64,000 bases of DNA, taken from contig CM075940.1 of the NCBI GenBank assembly GCA_038030265.1, forward strand, positions 3,162,001 through 3,226,000. The letters are read 5' to 3'. Below, in pieces: positions 42,853-54,621 of the stretch. The position numbers were made by a program, and so were the translations under genes. Position 1 is the first letter of the stretch. Every line of letters starts with the position of its first letter. This DNA comes from Corythucha ciliata. Taxonomy: Eukaryota > Arthropoda > Insecta > Hemiptera > Tingidae. The notes below the pieces were generated by a model that saw nothing but the letters and a program-made list of their open reading frames with translations, was not told the origin of the DNA and made no database searches.

Positions 42853-44676
42853 GTGAGGCAATGGGTGGATCGTAGACAGGAGCTAGGAGCCTGTTCAAGG
42901 CTAGCGAATGAACTGAAATTTGAAGATGCCCGGCAGTTCCGACATTTCATTGCTATGTCATCGGTGCAGTTCGAAACGATTTTGAATTACATTGGACCTT
43001 CAATTACAAAGCAGGACACAAAAATGAGAGATACCATCCCCGCGCACGATAGATTGATGGTTGCACTTCGTTTTCTAGTTTCAGGTAAGCGATTATTTTG
43101 ATGAAAATTAGTGCTTTAATTTTTCCTACGAAAGTTTCATCAATTTCATTTTGTTTAGGCGACTCATTTTCCAGTCTGCAATACCTCTTCCGTATTCCTC
43201 CTTGCACTACTGGACGAATATTCGAACAAGTGGTGGAAGCCATTTTCGAACATTTGAAGGACATATATTTAAAGGTAGGTGATAATTTAATTACCATAAG
43301 TATATAAGATAAAATGTGAAAAAAGAAATTGTAATAGAAAATAGTATAGTATACGTAAGTAAGCAAAAAGAAACTTCAATCAAAGAATTGATTAAAATTT
43401 AGATCGCTTGGAGAAGGCAAGGGGGTTGAGCTAGTCGATGTCGAAGACATTGAGGATGACCAATAATTATTATGCTCGTCTTCGTCGCTGATGCCAGCAA
43501 TTGCCCTCCGAATTTCACTTTTTAATTTTCCCCGCAAATAATCAGATTTCATTGATCGGAGCTCCAGCGCCACATATTCCCCTAAACGCTCGAAATCATC
43601 CTTTGGCTTCTTCATGATGTCAATGGCCTCTCTCAAGACATTGTCGCTGTCATCCAATGGCGCCTTTCTTTTTTTTACATTTTTTTTTCTCTGAGTTTCT
43701 ATTGAAATTTCGTCCGTCTCGACCTCTTTGTTTACGTTCAGGGTTGGTACTTCATTTTCGCCAGCTTGCACCTGAAAAATGTTGAAACTTTTGACTCAAT
43801 TTTATGTGTAGTTGGTTTCTTCAATTTCAATAAATTTGTATCAAACTATGTTTCCCTTATTGCTAAATGACCAAATAGTGAAACGTACTAATTCCATTTC
43901 TGTACATTCTTGCATTTCAGTTTCCAAGCAATGCTGAGGAATGGGAGGATTGTGCTGATCAGTTCGAACGCAAATGGAATTTCCCTCATTGCATAGGGGC
44001 AATTGATGGGAAACATATTGTGATGCAGGCACCAAATAATAGTGGAAGCTAATACTTCAACTACAAAAACTCTCACAGCATTGTCCTATTGGCTGTGGCT
44101 GACGCTAATTACAAATTGATTTATATTGATGTGGGGTGCAACGGTAGAGTTTCTGATGGTGGAGTATTCAACAATTCCTCTCTATACACGGCTTTAGAAA
44201 ATCAGCAGTTGTCAATACCTCAGCCTAAGCCTTTACCTCAAAGAACTATGCCAGTACCATACGTATTTGTGGCTGACGACGCCTTCGCTATGAAGCAATA
44301 CATTTTGAAACCTTATCCATTTCGAAACCAGCCAGCTCCCAACAGAATTTTCAATTATCGTCTTAGTCGGGCAAGACGAATAATAGAGAATGTTTTCGGC
44401 ATAATGTCGAGTAAATTTAGAATCCTCCGTAAGCCCATGAATTTGTCTCCCCAGAAAGTAACAAAAGCTGTTCTTGCTATCTCCGTGTTACATAATTTTT
44501 TAATTTCTACCAATGAGTGGAAATCTCATTATTTGTACCCCGGATCAATTGATTATGAGAATGCGGATACGCATGAACATGTTGAAGGAGATGGCGGGAA
44601 GAGCAACTATATAAAACATTTTTCCCACTACGAATGGGAAACCTCCATAACTTTTCAACGTCCCAGAAAGCGGTAA
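42853..44676 (+). pseudogene. PIF/Harbinger transposase (DDE), one stop
   Basis: Exons: about 42853-43084, 43159-43274 and 43921-44676, each with GT-AG boundaries. The DDE nuclease acids are visible: Asp in CIGAIDGKH, Asp in VFVADDAF and Glu in RRIIENVFGIM. A single TAA at 44050-44052 interrupts the frame just after the first acid, in the segment before YFNYKN. Otherwise the gene is complete, with the C-terminal helix region VTKAVLAISVLHNFL. It would cut the element ends. The third intron contains the last exon of the opposite-strand gene. Confidence 0.9.
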
Positions 44677-45275
44677 GGGACGAATTTAAAGAATATTTCA
44701 TGACCCCTGCTGGAGAAGTAGACTGGCAATACAAATTTATCGTTTGAACTTTGTTCCCTTCCACTACATTGTATTCATATAAATGCGTTTGGTTTATCAA
44801 TGTGTAATGTCAATCAAATAATATTTACTTATCGGAATAGTTGAATACAGTAATTAGTAATTGTACCGAAAAGGTAATTTTTTTACTTACAAAATTCGTT
44901 GCGGTAGCATTAGGTGTGAAAACAGGCATGATGAACTTGAGTGCACAGAAAAACTTCCAGGTTGATACGTAAAGCTCTTCAGTTCCGGAGCCGCTCTTTT
45001 TCTTTCTCATTTTTTGAATTTCGTGTGACATCTGTTCTCAGTTATTAATTAGCTTAATGTTAAAATACAAGTTTGGAAAAAGCATACATACCTGATTCCG
45101 TAAGTTGTGAATTTTCCTCTGAATTTCGGCGGAATCGCAGCCGAAAACTCTTGCTATTTCACAAAACTTTTCATTTTTTTAAATTCGATTTCGGTAGTCT
45201 TTGTGTCGAACGTTCCAAAGGAACTCATTTTCTTCATAAATCGCGATTAAACGCATAACAACTTCGTCGTTCCAC
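43376..45275 (-). pseudogene. MADF/BESS-type second protein of the Harbinger element
   Basis: Three minus-strand exons. 45275-about 45090 has WNDEVVMRLIAIYEENEFLW and the Trp/Tyr/Phe pattern of a MADF (Myb/SANT-like) domain, with one in-frame TAA near 45180. 45031-44891 continues with KKKSGSGTEELYVSTWKFF. 43771-43376 is an acidic/basic tail with a BESS-like EYVALELRSMKSDYLRGKLK. PIF/Harbinger elements need such a DNA-binding partner for nuclear import and end recognition. Boundaries are GTATGT and GTAAGT donors. One stop makes it inactive. Confidence 0.75.
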
Positions 45276-45483
45276 TCCACGATACTGCGCTCGAGTCTCG
45301 AGACTTCAGACTAATTTCCAACTGAGTTCGAAACCCGAGACTAGTCTCCGAGAGTTAGTACGACCTTTGTCCACTTGAGACTCACGAGCTCTCGGATACT
45401 GCTCTCAGTACCATTTACACTTGTGACTAACTCTCGAGACCAGTCTCGAGAGTAGTTTAGTCTCAAGTGGACACGTACCTTAA

Positions 45484-45610
45484 GGGTAGCCCTCCTCCCA
45501 AAGGGTGGCTCATCTCGCACATGCCCACAACCTCCTCCTCCCAAAGGGTGTCTCATCTCGCACATGCGCACAACCTCCTCCTCCCAAAGGGTGATCCCTC
45601 TGCAACCCCA
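45484..45610. repeat. Tandem 41-bp units
   Basis: CCTCCTCCCAAAGGGTG followed by CTCATCTCGCACATGC occurs two and a half times. Related single copies lie at 34600-34760 and 42540-42600, so this is a dispersed family on both sides of the Jockey element. Confidence 0.8.
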
Positions 45611-45681
45611 TTAACCATCTACTCACGACTGACCAGAAGGGTACTTGAAGCCTTGAACCGGAAAGAGGAGTGGGGGCTTCA

Positions 45682-48584
45682 CTATGCACAGAGAAATAAC
45701 TGCATGGGTCGGGTCTGACCCAACCGTAGCAGAGGAGGGTTAAAAATTTCTTGCCTAGGCATTAGCAATCCTCCTTTGTCGAGTGATTGGACGTACAAAC
45801 TATACTTATTGACTTGACTTCTAGTAGTCAAAAATGAAATACACAGAGTGCACAAATTTGACTTTAAAAGAGCTCTGAGGCAGCAACCGCTTAAATAAAA
45901 TAATAAATTCAGATCATATTCGTTAAGTATTGTAACATTTATAGCTTCGAAATTTACAATTGTAAATGGAAATTTGGATTCAAAATCAGGAGTTGCATAT
46001 GAACACGAGAACACTGGCAATGGTTTTTCAATTTGGGCTTCCTTATTGGCTAAATAATCTAACAAAAATACATCCGAGTCACTATTATAATTCGTTTTTT
46101 GGACATCTGCCACAAATTGTGAAAGCGTTATAGTTTTAATGGCTGCGAAACACTGGCTGGCCGTAGGTGTGGCTCCCGCTCTTCTCCGTATTTGGGAAAA
46201 ACAATTTTCCAGTGCATCTTGATTGAATCGATGAGTCAATGTGAATTGGAAGCCATCGAACCCGAGAAGAATTTCACTTACATCGCATATTGATGTAGTG
46301 GCCAAAATAACGCCCGAGTTCACTGGCTTCCAAGAGTTGCCAATAACAAGCCCCCTGAACAAATCCACAAACCTGACCAGAAATTGAAGTTTTTCGGCCT
46401 TATTTCTTTTGGTAATGGTTAGTTTTCGCTGCCTAGCCGATGTCATTTCGAACCAAAAAAAACTTGTTCGATAAACCAGGCAGTTGTTACTGCCTCAGGG
46501 GGCGCTAATTTTAAATTGACTGCCATGCGGAGAGCCGCGGCAGTTTTCGAGGAAAAAAAATCTTACGACGTGCATTTTCTCAAAATTGGATGGGTACAAA
46601 CTACAAATCTTCTCTTTTCAGATGGTGCAGCAATCGGATAGCTCGGTCAGACTCCAGCTCCAACTGCCAAAGACCTGTCACATGGGAACCAGAAATCAAA
46701 TCAGTTGGCAACTGCTCGCTGTCGACAATGTCAGGACAATTTAATGTCTTGGCTCAAGACGGCATTTTTCAAATTTTTGATCAGGTGGCAGACATCAGGT
46801 AACACGAAAATATTATGGTCATTGAAATAAAAACTATTTCTAGAGGCATCATTCTTTTTTGCGTATACGTTCAAGTAGTTCCACACGCCAGTGTTCATGT
46901 GCCCCATATCGGACGATAACGCCACAACCCGTAGGCCACATTCTTCCACGTATTTTATGGTTTCATGCAGAAAAGCGGCCTCGTGTTGCTTTTTAGTCTT
47001 TGATGAAGTTATGTGGCATGCAGCACTTTGCTTCCAGTTGGTTCGCAACCCTCTTGCTAAAATTAGCAGCAAGAGGGTGCCGATTTCTGTCCCTTTCGTC
47101 TCGCCCAGTGACACGTAGTCAACAAATTTCTTCTGGTGGACTTGAAAATCTTCGCTTGACTTTATCTGCATTTCGTCAATGCTTAAGGAACAGAAGCGGT
47201 CCTCTGGTTCCATGCATTGGACTTTATGCATCAGTGGCTGCAGAAGATCCTGTAGGATTCCAGGAGATACGGAGAAGTTGGACACCCTTCTATTCAGGGT
47301 GGTATACGAGGGTAGCGGGTAGCCAGACTTATAAAGGTACGTATAACGATGTACACCTGGAATAGAAAAGTCGATTGGTGGTGGTATTCAATAGAGCTTA
47401 CAATAATAAATAGAGCCTCTGTCCAACTGTTCATCGTTGACTCAGGTGCACTTACCTAACGTGAAACGGAATTCAAGTGCTTTGATTACAGTTTCGTTCG
47501 ACCATGACCTCATTCTCACTTTCGATAGCGATGAAATTTGTTCCTCATTGAGAAACTTGCCCATTACTTCATTCATATTATGAATTTCTTTTTGGACGCT
47601 GCACACTTTTTCAGCGTACTCTTTCCTCGTAGCCTCCAACAAATCCGTAGCTTTCTGAAGAAAAAAAAAACGCAAGTTTAACGATTCTACTACTGCTCAT
47701 TGAAAATATGCGAGGTGCTTGAAAGCCACACAGCTCAACTCACTTTCAAGAGATTCTGAAGGCGACCACGGGCCGTTAAATCATCCTATACATCGAAAAG
47801 AATCGTGATAAACTGTTTAATTTGTGACAACACGAAATCTTTAAAATAACCATCACTGATTTACAAGAACAAGAGCAAGCACATTCTTCCTCAGGAACAG
47901 GTCGAGTAGATGCCTGATCGCTCCCCTTTGCTGCTTCCTAAAGCATGTGAATAAAGCAGTGAAGTAGACATGTTACAAAAATAAACTCAGTAAAACAGGC
48001 ACTAAATGAACAAACCTCAATGGAATTTGAATAACAGCACTCGGTCTGGCTAAATTCAGAAATAGTTGTTTCTTCAGCGGAGGTAGGATCAGTTTTCGTT
48101 CTCTGGAGTGCACAGAGTCTATTAAAAATCCACATCCGAACGTGTATCTCAGAAGGAAAGAATTTGCGGCACTATGATCATGAGCGATTTTGGTAGAAAA
48201 TACATAGTACTACAACATACATGCATCTCCACACATGTATATGCATCTCCTCCTGAATCACCCTTCATAACTCATTAGTGTCAATCTCATCTCGTCTGTC
48301 TGACATGTGTTTCATTTTTCAATTATCCCTAACTCCCCCACCGGGGCCCTTACTGGGCTAAATTATTCATTGAAGTGAATACCTTAAGTATGGTTTATAC
48401 AGAGAAATGAACAAATAAAATAAACGTTTACCTCACAAAGTACTGAATGCATTGTTGGCAACCATTTGTCCCGACGAGTATGTTGCACCCATATTTTCCT
48501 CCGAACGGGATCCCTCGGAAATCGGAACACCCGAAAACCCTTTTTGGAGCTGTTTTTGCAGTTGACAGCCGAACACCAACTCAT
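45682..48584 (-). pseudogene. P-element-like THAP transposase
   Basis: Minus-strand exons in order. 48584-48432 is a THAP zinc finger (C-x4-C in CSAVNCKNSSKKGFRVFRFP, then Trp and the PTMHSVLC end), ending at a GTAAAC donor. 48170-48016 contains RMWIFNRLC. 47675-47442 is a coiled coil with FLNEEQISSL and WSNETVIKALEFRF. 47340-46731 is the RNase-H-like core with SIDEM and LSSDMGHMN as acid motifs and DVCHLIKNLKN. 46446-45682 has LTHRFNQDALENCFSQIR, the P-element C-terminal signature. The GTP-binding part between 46731 and 46446 appears shortened. No terminal repeats or 8-bp duplication were found. Protein ends and stops vary between exons; probably inactive. Confidence 0.8.
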
Positions 48585-51500
48585 TCCTAAAAGACAAAAA
48601 TCATCCCTATCAGACGAAGGACGAATCCGCTCATGAAGTCTTATGGGAAGTACGAGGTCTATTTAATTTTCACACTAAGCAAGTCGGTATTTGCGCTCAT
48701 AAAATTACACATTATTGATAAATAGTCACTTTGACATACGAATTAGTAATTGAACTGGGCAGGAATCTGGCAAATTATGAATATAATCTCATCCCTGAAG
48801 AGAGAGAAGAAACGATTACATACCTTCCGTTATATCGGATCAGAAGTGGTAATCTCTTGAATTTTGGTATTCAACTGGCAACACAAATAGTCAATAGTCA
48901 CTTTGCAACACAAACAGAAGCACAAATCAAATAATATCCGGTTTGAAACAATAAAACACCGCAAAAAAGCAACAATCTCCGTAGAAACGCCTTGTAATCT
49001 ACAATCACAATAATCTCAAGATGGCGGGCGGTTTTACTCGGTAGTAAAGAGCCTTACTACTAGGGAAACGTAACGTTTAAACGTATTGTTTAAACAGTTC
49101 CTTAAGGTTGTACAGGTATAGCCTTACTGGATACAGAAACTTTCAGAGTCGAGCGACTCCGTCGAGCCCTCTGATTGGCTGTTGGTATTTGGTAAAATCC
49201 TATCTTGAGAAACAGGCACAGCTCCCTCCGAGTAACGTCACTTTCATGCACGAGGGCATGCGCTCTACCATTTTATGAAACATGCATCAAGCGGGGCAGG
49301 AAAATAGGCACCGTGTGCACCGGGCTTAATAGAAGCTTCATTCCGTAGTGCGTCAATTTCCTGGGAAAGTTCCCGGTCTTGAAAAGTCGATGAAGTCCAA
49401 CTTCATCGAGGGTTGGTGAGTCACCACTATTCGAAATACATGTAATAATATCGATGACTCTCATTACTTGATCGCCGCAGTCTCTAAAGAGAGATCACCC
49501 GGTCGGTTATCTCATATATCATGCTTCGAACTGGCTACCTTCTCACGACCTTCTCTTCAGTTTGTCACAATGTATTTTATACTCCTTGTTCACTCTTAAA
49601 GAATTCACTTGAAATTTTAATTTGTGAGTTCACTCTACCTAATTTACGCGGTTGTAATTAAGCCGACAAATGGTTAATATCATTTATTGCAACTGTTACG
49701 ACGAATTACAGGCGAAATTAGAATTTTTAGACCAGATGAGAATAACTCAGGCATACTACTATACCCGGAGGATGATGCCAGACTGCGCGAACTGCGGGCC
49801 TCCCAGCGTCTCTGGAGCATGCAATCGACGTTTATCCTATCTTCGCAGACGAGAGGGGTCGACACCTAGAAAATAACAAATTAAAAGATATATTGAGGAA
49901 AAATGAGCTACCCGATTTAAAATATTTACTGAACTGTGAACTTTCTCCAAAGCGTTGAGATATTCCACTTTCTGTGATAATACAGCTGCGAATCAAAACA
50001 ACTGTGATGTAAATTAATGAAATGTGATATTTTCATTGCAAACCATTATGTAATACCATAAAATAAAGTGAAGAAGGCTAATGAAAAGGCATGGCCGTCG
50101 AAGCCTGAAAAAAAAAAAAAAAAAAATGCTTTTCTAATGACTTTCAAGAATATCTACCTAATTTTTCTATTTTAACATAAGCTTCGGCACATTCCTTCGA
50201 CTTTTGCAGATGCTTTTCATTCAATTCGGAATATTTCTTGCAATAATTTGCACTTGATTCTAAAGCTGAAAGAAGAACGTATACTTTATCAATCTCACGC
50301 CCTCTGATGACTAACTCAACGCATAAGCCAGGTAACCTTTCCTTGAATTCCTCCTCATCAGTTCTTTTTGTTCGCACAGTGAGCTCAATTTTTTCTTGGC
50401 TTCGGCCTTTTCGTTTCAAGTTCTTTCAATCTGTTCTGTCCCACTTTGACTGAGCTCGACACCTGTTACAGTGGACTCCCAGAAGAGCGATGTCACTCTG
50501 AAGAGCCAAACACCATTTATTCATGGCACCCCATTGTGTGATATCGATAAGATCACTTTTCATTTCGTTTCTGCAAAGTTTAAAAATTGTGAAAAAATGG
50601 TAACACGTTGGAAATGCCTCGCACTTAGATCACGAGTTTCCCTTGCCATCAGCCATTTACGTCTCTTGTTTGTCACAGTACGAGAATTTTCCAATAATAT
50701 CACGAAAATTCGCGAATGTGTCACTATCGGCACTCAATCCACAGCGGTTACGAAAAAGTTGGGGGAGGCGGTGACGTCTGAGTTTAGGGGCACTTTTCCA
50801 CGTCCACCCTCGACAAAACAAAATGCTATCATCTGTTTGAGCTAGCGGCATCAAATGACAATGATGGAAAACAAAGTCAACACTTAATTCAAGAAATGAA
50901 CTCAAAAAAGTACACAGATTGAACAATCCTTCAACTTCTTATCAACTGCCGGTGTCGTTAACAACTCCCCCGAGGTGCTGTTTTGATACCTACACCAAAT
51001 CTTAACTCATGACGTATAATATAACGACATTTCAAGTAGTGTTGTTTTCTTACAGAACATCTCAAGGTGACGTCATCACCACTGACTGTTGCTATCAAGT
51101 GTTGTTTTCAACTGTTGTTAACTTTACAGAATAGGCCCCCAGCCTTACTTCCCTCAAGGCGTTGACAGTGTTTAGACGCTATGCTCACCAAAGATGGTTT
51201 GCTTCAGCCGTCATTCGACACACTTAACAACCAAGAGAGGAGAATAAGGTCTGGGTGCTAGTTGTTACCATTTGTCTGAATGGAATATTAGTAGACATCT
51301 GCGATGCCGTCTAATGGTGACATAAGTGAGGAAATTGGGTCGCTGTTTTTTAAAATGACTCTAGCCCGTAAAATTTCAAATTCAAAATTTGATAAAATGA
51401 AGATTTGGAGAAAACTGGATTATGCCACGAAGCAGCGTAAAATCTTGAATACGAAATGTATTTTGCTTTTTATTTTGGTCCAGAAACATCGTCCAACAGA

Positions 51501-52100
51501 GAAAAATGCGACATCAAAGTGAATAGCCGCTCCAAGGCCAGTGTAGTCATGGTGGTGTGTACGGGAGGGGTCACTCGAACTCCTTCTCAGCTTACGCACT
51601 CCAGAAATTAGTTTCAATATATCACCGCATTTATTTATTATTTTGCCTAGGTTATTAATTAATTGATTGATTGAATTAGACCTAGACATAATTATGCACT
51701 GCAGGTGCCTACAGGATATTTCAGAATAACTGCAAAACATAAAAAAGGTGAAAGTAGGCCTGATTTTGGTACTTTTTTTTTTTATTTGAGTATACAACAT
51801 TCATTTATTACGATTTTTCAGGCGTTTTTAAGGCATAGGAACCTCGTTTTTCTCAATAAATTAGCAACTTTGTCGGTTCAACGCGAAGCTTGTCGACTTC
51901 TGACATCGGATTCGAAAATCTCACAATTTTTTTGTAGTTTGGAATAACAGTTTCTGGTAGGAGTTAATCATTTGTGACGACGACAGCGTCTCATTTTGGA
52001 CAAATTCGAGTTTTCTAATTTTGTCATGAAAAACAACTCGACCTAGATAGCCCTAAATCACTTCACAGGACTACACTTTCAGAAATACTTCTTATGTTAG
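48585..52100. other. 3.5-kb stretch without a recognisable gene
   Basis: Short frames only. 49820-49960 reads LEHAIDVYPIFADERGRH and on to KNELPDLKYLLNCELSP across a frame change, which looks protein-like but unassigned. AATAAAG at about 50061 followed by a 19-bp A run at 50109 suggests a retrocopied transcript ending there. A helical minus-strand frame at 50419-50144 is also unassigned. Confidence 0.4.
49680..50128 (+). pseudogene. Possible processed retrocopy
   Basis: A protein-like stretch near 49820-49960, an AATAAAG signal near 50061 and a pure A run (50109-50127) are in transcript order. No target duplication was found, and the protein was not recognised. Confidence 0.3.
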
Positions 52101-52114
52101 ACATACATATTATG

Positions 52115-52170
52115 TTATAAATTAAACAATTAGTCGAGTTGAACGACTACTCGACTAATTGTTTAATTTT
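52115..52170. repeat. 21-bp perfect inverted repeat
   Basis: AAATTAAACAATTAGTCGAG plus T is followed nine bases later by its complement. The left half also occurs at about 3028-3052, so this is likely the end region of a dispersed element. Confidence 0.85.
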
Positions 52171-52455
52171 AATTAAAACGACACAACAAAAGCAAATGTT
52201 AAATCAAATACATATTATGTAACCTCGTTCAAATCATTTATTTGGGTTATTGTGTTACAAGCAGGAATTTAAACCATTTTGCTTCAAAAAATAGAGCTTT
52301 ACTTATTCAAAATCGAACATTTTTACTGTAGGTCAAATTAATAGGAAAAAAATAATGCGTCTTTGCAGACATAAGAGACAGTTACTATCGAGTTTTAAGC
52401 CGTACCTAAACAGACGATTTTTCATTTTTAGGGTTTAGGGTTCTATTTTATTTTT

Positions 52456-52480
52456 CTTCTTCTTCTTCTTCTTCTTCTAC
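52456..52480. repeat. CTT microsatellite
   Basis: Uninterrupted TTC/CTT repeat of about eight units. Confidence 0.9.
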
Positions 52481-52681
52481 CTCTTCTGAGCTTTCATCGT
52501 CCTGCTTTTCCCGGACATGTTCTAATTTGTAGAGCGTCCGAGAGTTCCAAATTGTCCACTTTTTGTCCTACTTTTCGGTCTCAACTTGTAACGTCTGGCG
52601 TGTCCAACTCCCATCCTTTAAACAAAGTTGCGGGGCTTGATCGCAACGTCCGCGATCCCCATTTCGCCCTCACGATTCTCG

Positions 52682-53400
52682 TTAGACCTGCTGAGCCGGG
52701 TCTCCTCGGTGAGTCGCTGACTCGGTTGGTTCCAGGTGAGTTCGAGCGCCGGGGCCAACAATCGTAGCGTGGAGCAGTAGCGTAGCGTGGCCTCCGAACT
52801 CGGGGTACCGCACGGTGCCCCCCCTCCCCGACAAAATTGTGGAAATCGAAGGAGGCAAGGTAGGATGCCAATGAGCAAACACTACACATGCAAATTCATA
52901 GCCTGTGTCTACGCCTGCACATAGGTCTTCCAACAGCCGGTCGTAATCTTTTAGGAAATCTGATAACTCGAAATGATTTCCTATATTTTGAGAAAGGGGA
53001 GGTTCATCATGACAACGAAACGGAAGTTCTTGTCTAGCCAAGAAAAGGCAGCTGTCTAAGAGCCGTGCCATAATCTCCCTGTTCTATAACGTTCACGTTA
53101 CGAAAATAGATTTGCTCTGCTCGTTGATTATCTAATAAAAGATTAATGCGAGGAGTTTTCCCGAATTTTAATAACGAAATAGAGCAAACCGTTTGTGCGT
53201 GACTACTGAAAACCCGGAGGTTAACAAACTTTTTCAGACGAAAACAGAAGACACGGGAAACAAAACAAATGGTTTCGTGATCGACAACCCGATAGCCATG
53301 GATATCTACTGTAATTTTCCACTGCAAAATGCCTTGTGTGGCAATTCTACCGGTGGAACCACCGATGGTGATCACAACACATTTTTCCTTGAAGTTTGAA
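52682..53400 (-). pseudogene. hAT transposase fragment (ZMYM-type)
   Basis: Minus-strand frames contain RINLLLDNQRAEQIYFRN, then, after a frame change near 53070, MARLLDSCLFLARQELPFRCHDE and FLKDYDRLLEDLC. This is the post-finger region of ZMYM/TTF-finger hAT transposases, parallel to the relic at 11.3-11.5 kb but better preserved. A CAGTAGCGTAGCGTGG end at 52776 matches the right end of the hAT insertion at 11721 (read inward), so both probably belong to one family. The catalytic core is missing. Confidence 0.7.
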
Positions 53401-53689
53401 GCTATTTATAAAGTCAATCTCATCGAAACGGCAACCGCGGGCGGCGGGACAAGCAATAAAACCAAAAACGTCTGCTAATGGTGTAGCACAATGCTTCCTC
53501 GAGTAACGTATCTTCGTTGAACAGGGCCGGATCTATTAGGTATTGGGGGGGGGGAGTAGGAGGGGCATTTTCTCCAAGGCCCAGCGGCAGCAATTGATCT
53601 CTTATTAAGACAGATCTGCCAAAATTAGCATAGATAATTCGAGAACAAAATTTTGGCTAATCATGCACGTCAAGTACACTTACCCGTAC

Positions 53690-54150
53690 ACTTGCCCCCC
53701 TGGAGCCCCTCCAATTGGACCAATTTTATTCCAATTTAAATGGGGACATATTGGCTCAACCAATGTTCATCATGAATGTTTCATCAAGATCGGTAGCCTT
53801 TCTTAGGACATGTGTGCGTTGATGAGGAGTCCACCCCCCTCTTCTGGAGCCACCCCTTTGGACCGATTGAATTCAAATTTAAATGGGACCATCTATAGTT
53901 TAACCTACGTTTATCATGAAATTTCATCAAGCTCGATTGCCTATTCTAGGAGATGTGAGCGCTGGTCAGAAGTGTACACTATGTCTCCCTCGAGCCCTTC
54001 CTATTGGACCGATTTAACTCAAATTGAAATGGGACCATCTGTAGCCTAACCTAAGTGTATCACGAAGATTTCATCAAAATCGGTTGGCTACTTTAGGAGG
54101 TATGCGCGTTGGTATAAAGTGTAAAGACACACAGACAGACAGACAGACAC
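53690..54150 (+). repeat. Three tandem units of about 135 bp ending in a CAGA microsatellite
   Basis: Each unit has the order GGAGCC, TTGGACCGATT, AATGGGACCATCT, ATTTCATCAA-ATCGGT and TTAGGAGATG/GTATG. The last unit runs into ACACACAGACAGACAGACAG. This order, with an ATTTCATCAAAATCGG stretch before a short microsatellite, is common in 3' untranslated regions of insect RTE-like retroposons. No coding part is attached. Confidence 0.75.
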
Positions 54151-54466
54151 GGAACCAAAGTTGTTCAGAAAGCTCTGAAACACAAATGGCAAGTGGAATT
54201 TTTGAAATCGGAAACCAACAATTTTTTCACCTGCAGAAACGATCACATAGCTCCCAGTACCTTCGGTATTCGAGGAAGCAATTTTTAGTCTGGCGAATCT
54301 GGGTTGTCTATTTGGCCACGTATGTTTTCCTTTATAACGCTAATGCGTTGCACTCGCTCCCTTTGAATTAAATTTACATGTTTTTTCATTGTTGTTAAAG
54401 TCGTTAAAAGCGGGCTAAAAGTGGGCAATAATCCCGCATTAAATCTTGCACGATTGAAAACAGTGC

Positions 54467-54477
54467 GGGATTGCAAA

Positions 54478-54481
<4 letters not shown>
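54467..54481. repeat. Target-site duplication of the 54.5-58.7 kb element, left copy
   Basis: GGGATTGCAAACCCT here recurs at 58721-58735. Confidence 0.95.
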
Positions 54482-54529
<48 letters not shown>

Positions 54530-54621
54530 GGGTGTCGTCCCGGCCCAAGCCGAGCCCGGCGACGCCAAGGCCACCAATTGGGCCCCTACGTCATACCCAA
54601 CGGGTCCTGGACTCGGAGGGG

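Larger units (their letters stand above)
42604..45480 (+). mobile_element. PIF/Harbinger element with TAA target duplication
   Basis: The terminal inverted repeats are AGGTGCGTGTCCACTTGAGA (left) and AGGTACGTGTCCACTTGAGA (right, read inward), 19 of 20 matching. The 3-bp duplication TAA (42601-42603 and 45481-45483) is the PIF/Harbinger type. Subterminal repeats of CTCGAGAC/GTCTCGAG form strong palindromes at both ends. The flank CAAGCCCTCCCTAAGG...TAGC occurs uninterrupted at 34678-34700, giving an empty site. The element is 2,877 bp, full length, with two converging genes. Confidence 0.95.

Noticed and set aside
46891..47365. Plus-strand frames over the P-element-like core
   Set aside because: Antisense shadows; the minus strand carries the recognised motifs.
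48731..48934. Plus-strand frame of 67 residues
   Set aside because: No recognisable motif, no splice or polyadenylation context.
50471..50926. Overlapping frames on both strands
   Set aside because: Neither has a recognised domain; coding status cannot be supported.
53521..53532. CAGGGCCGGATC as a hAT terminus
   Set aside because: No opposite end or 8-bp duplication was found.
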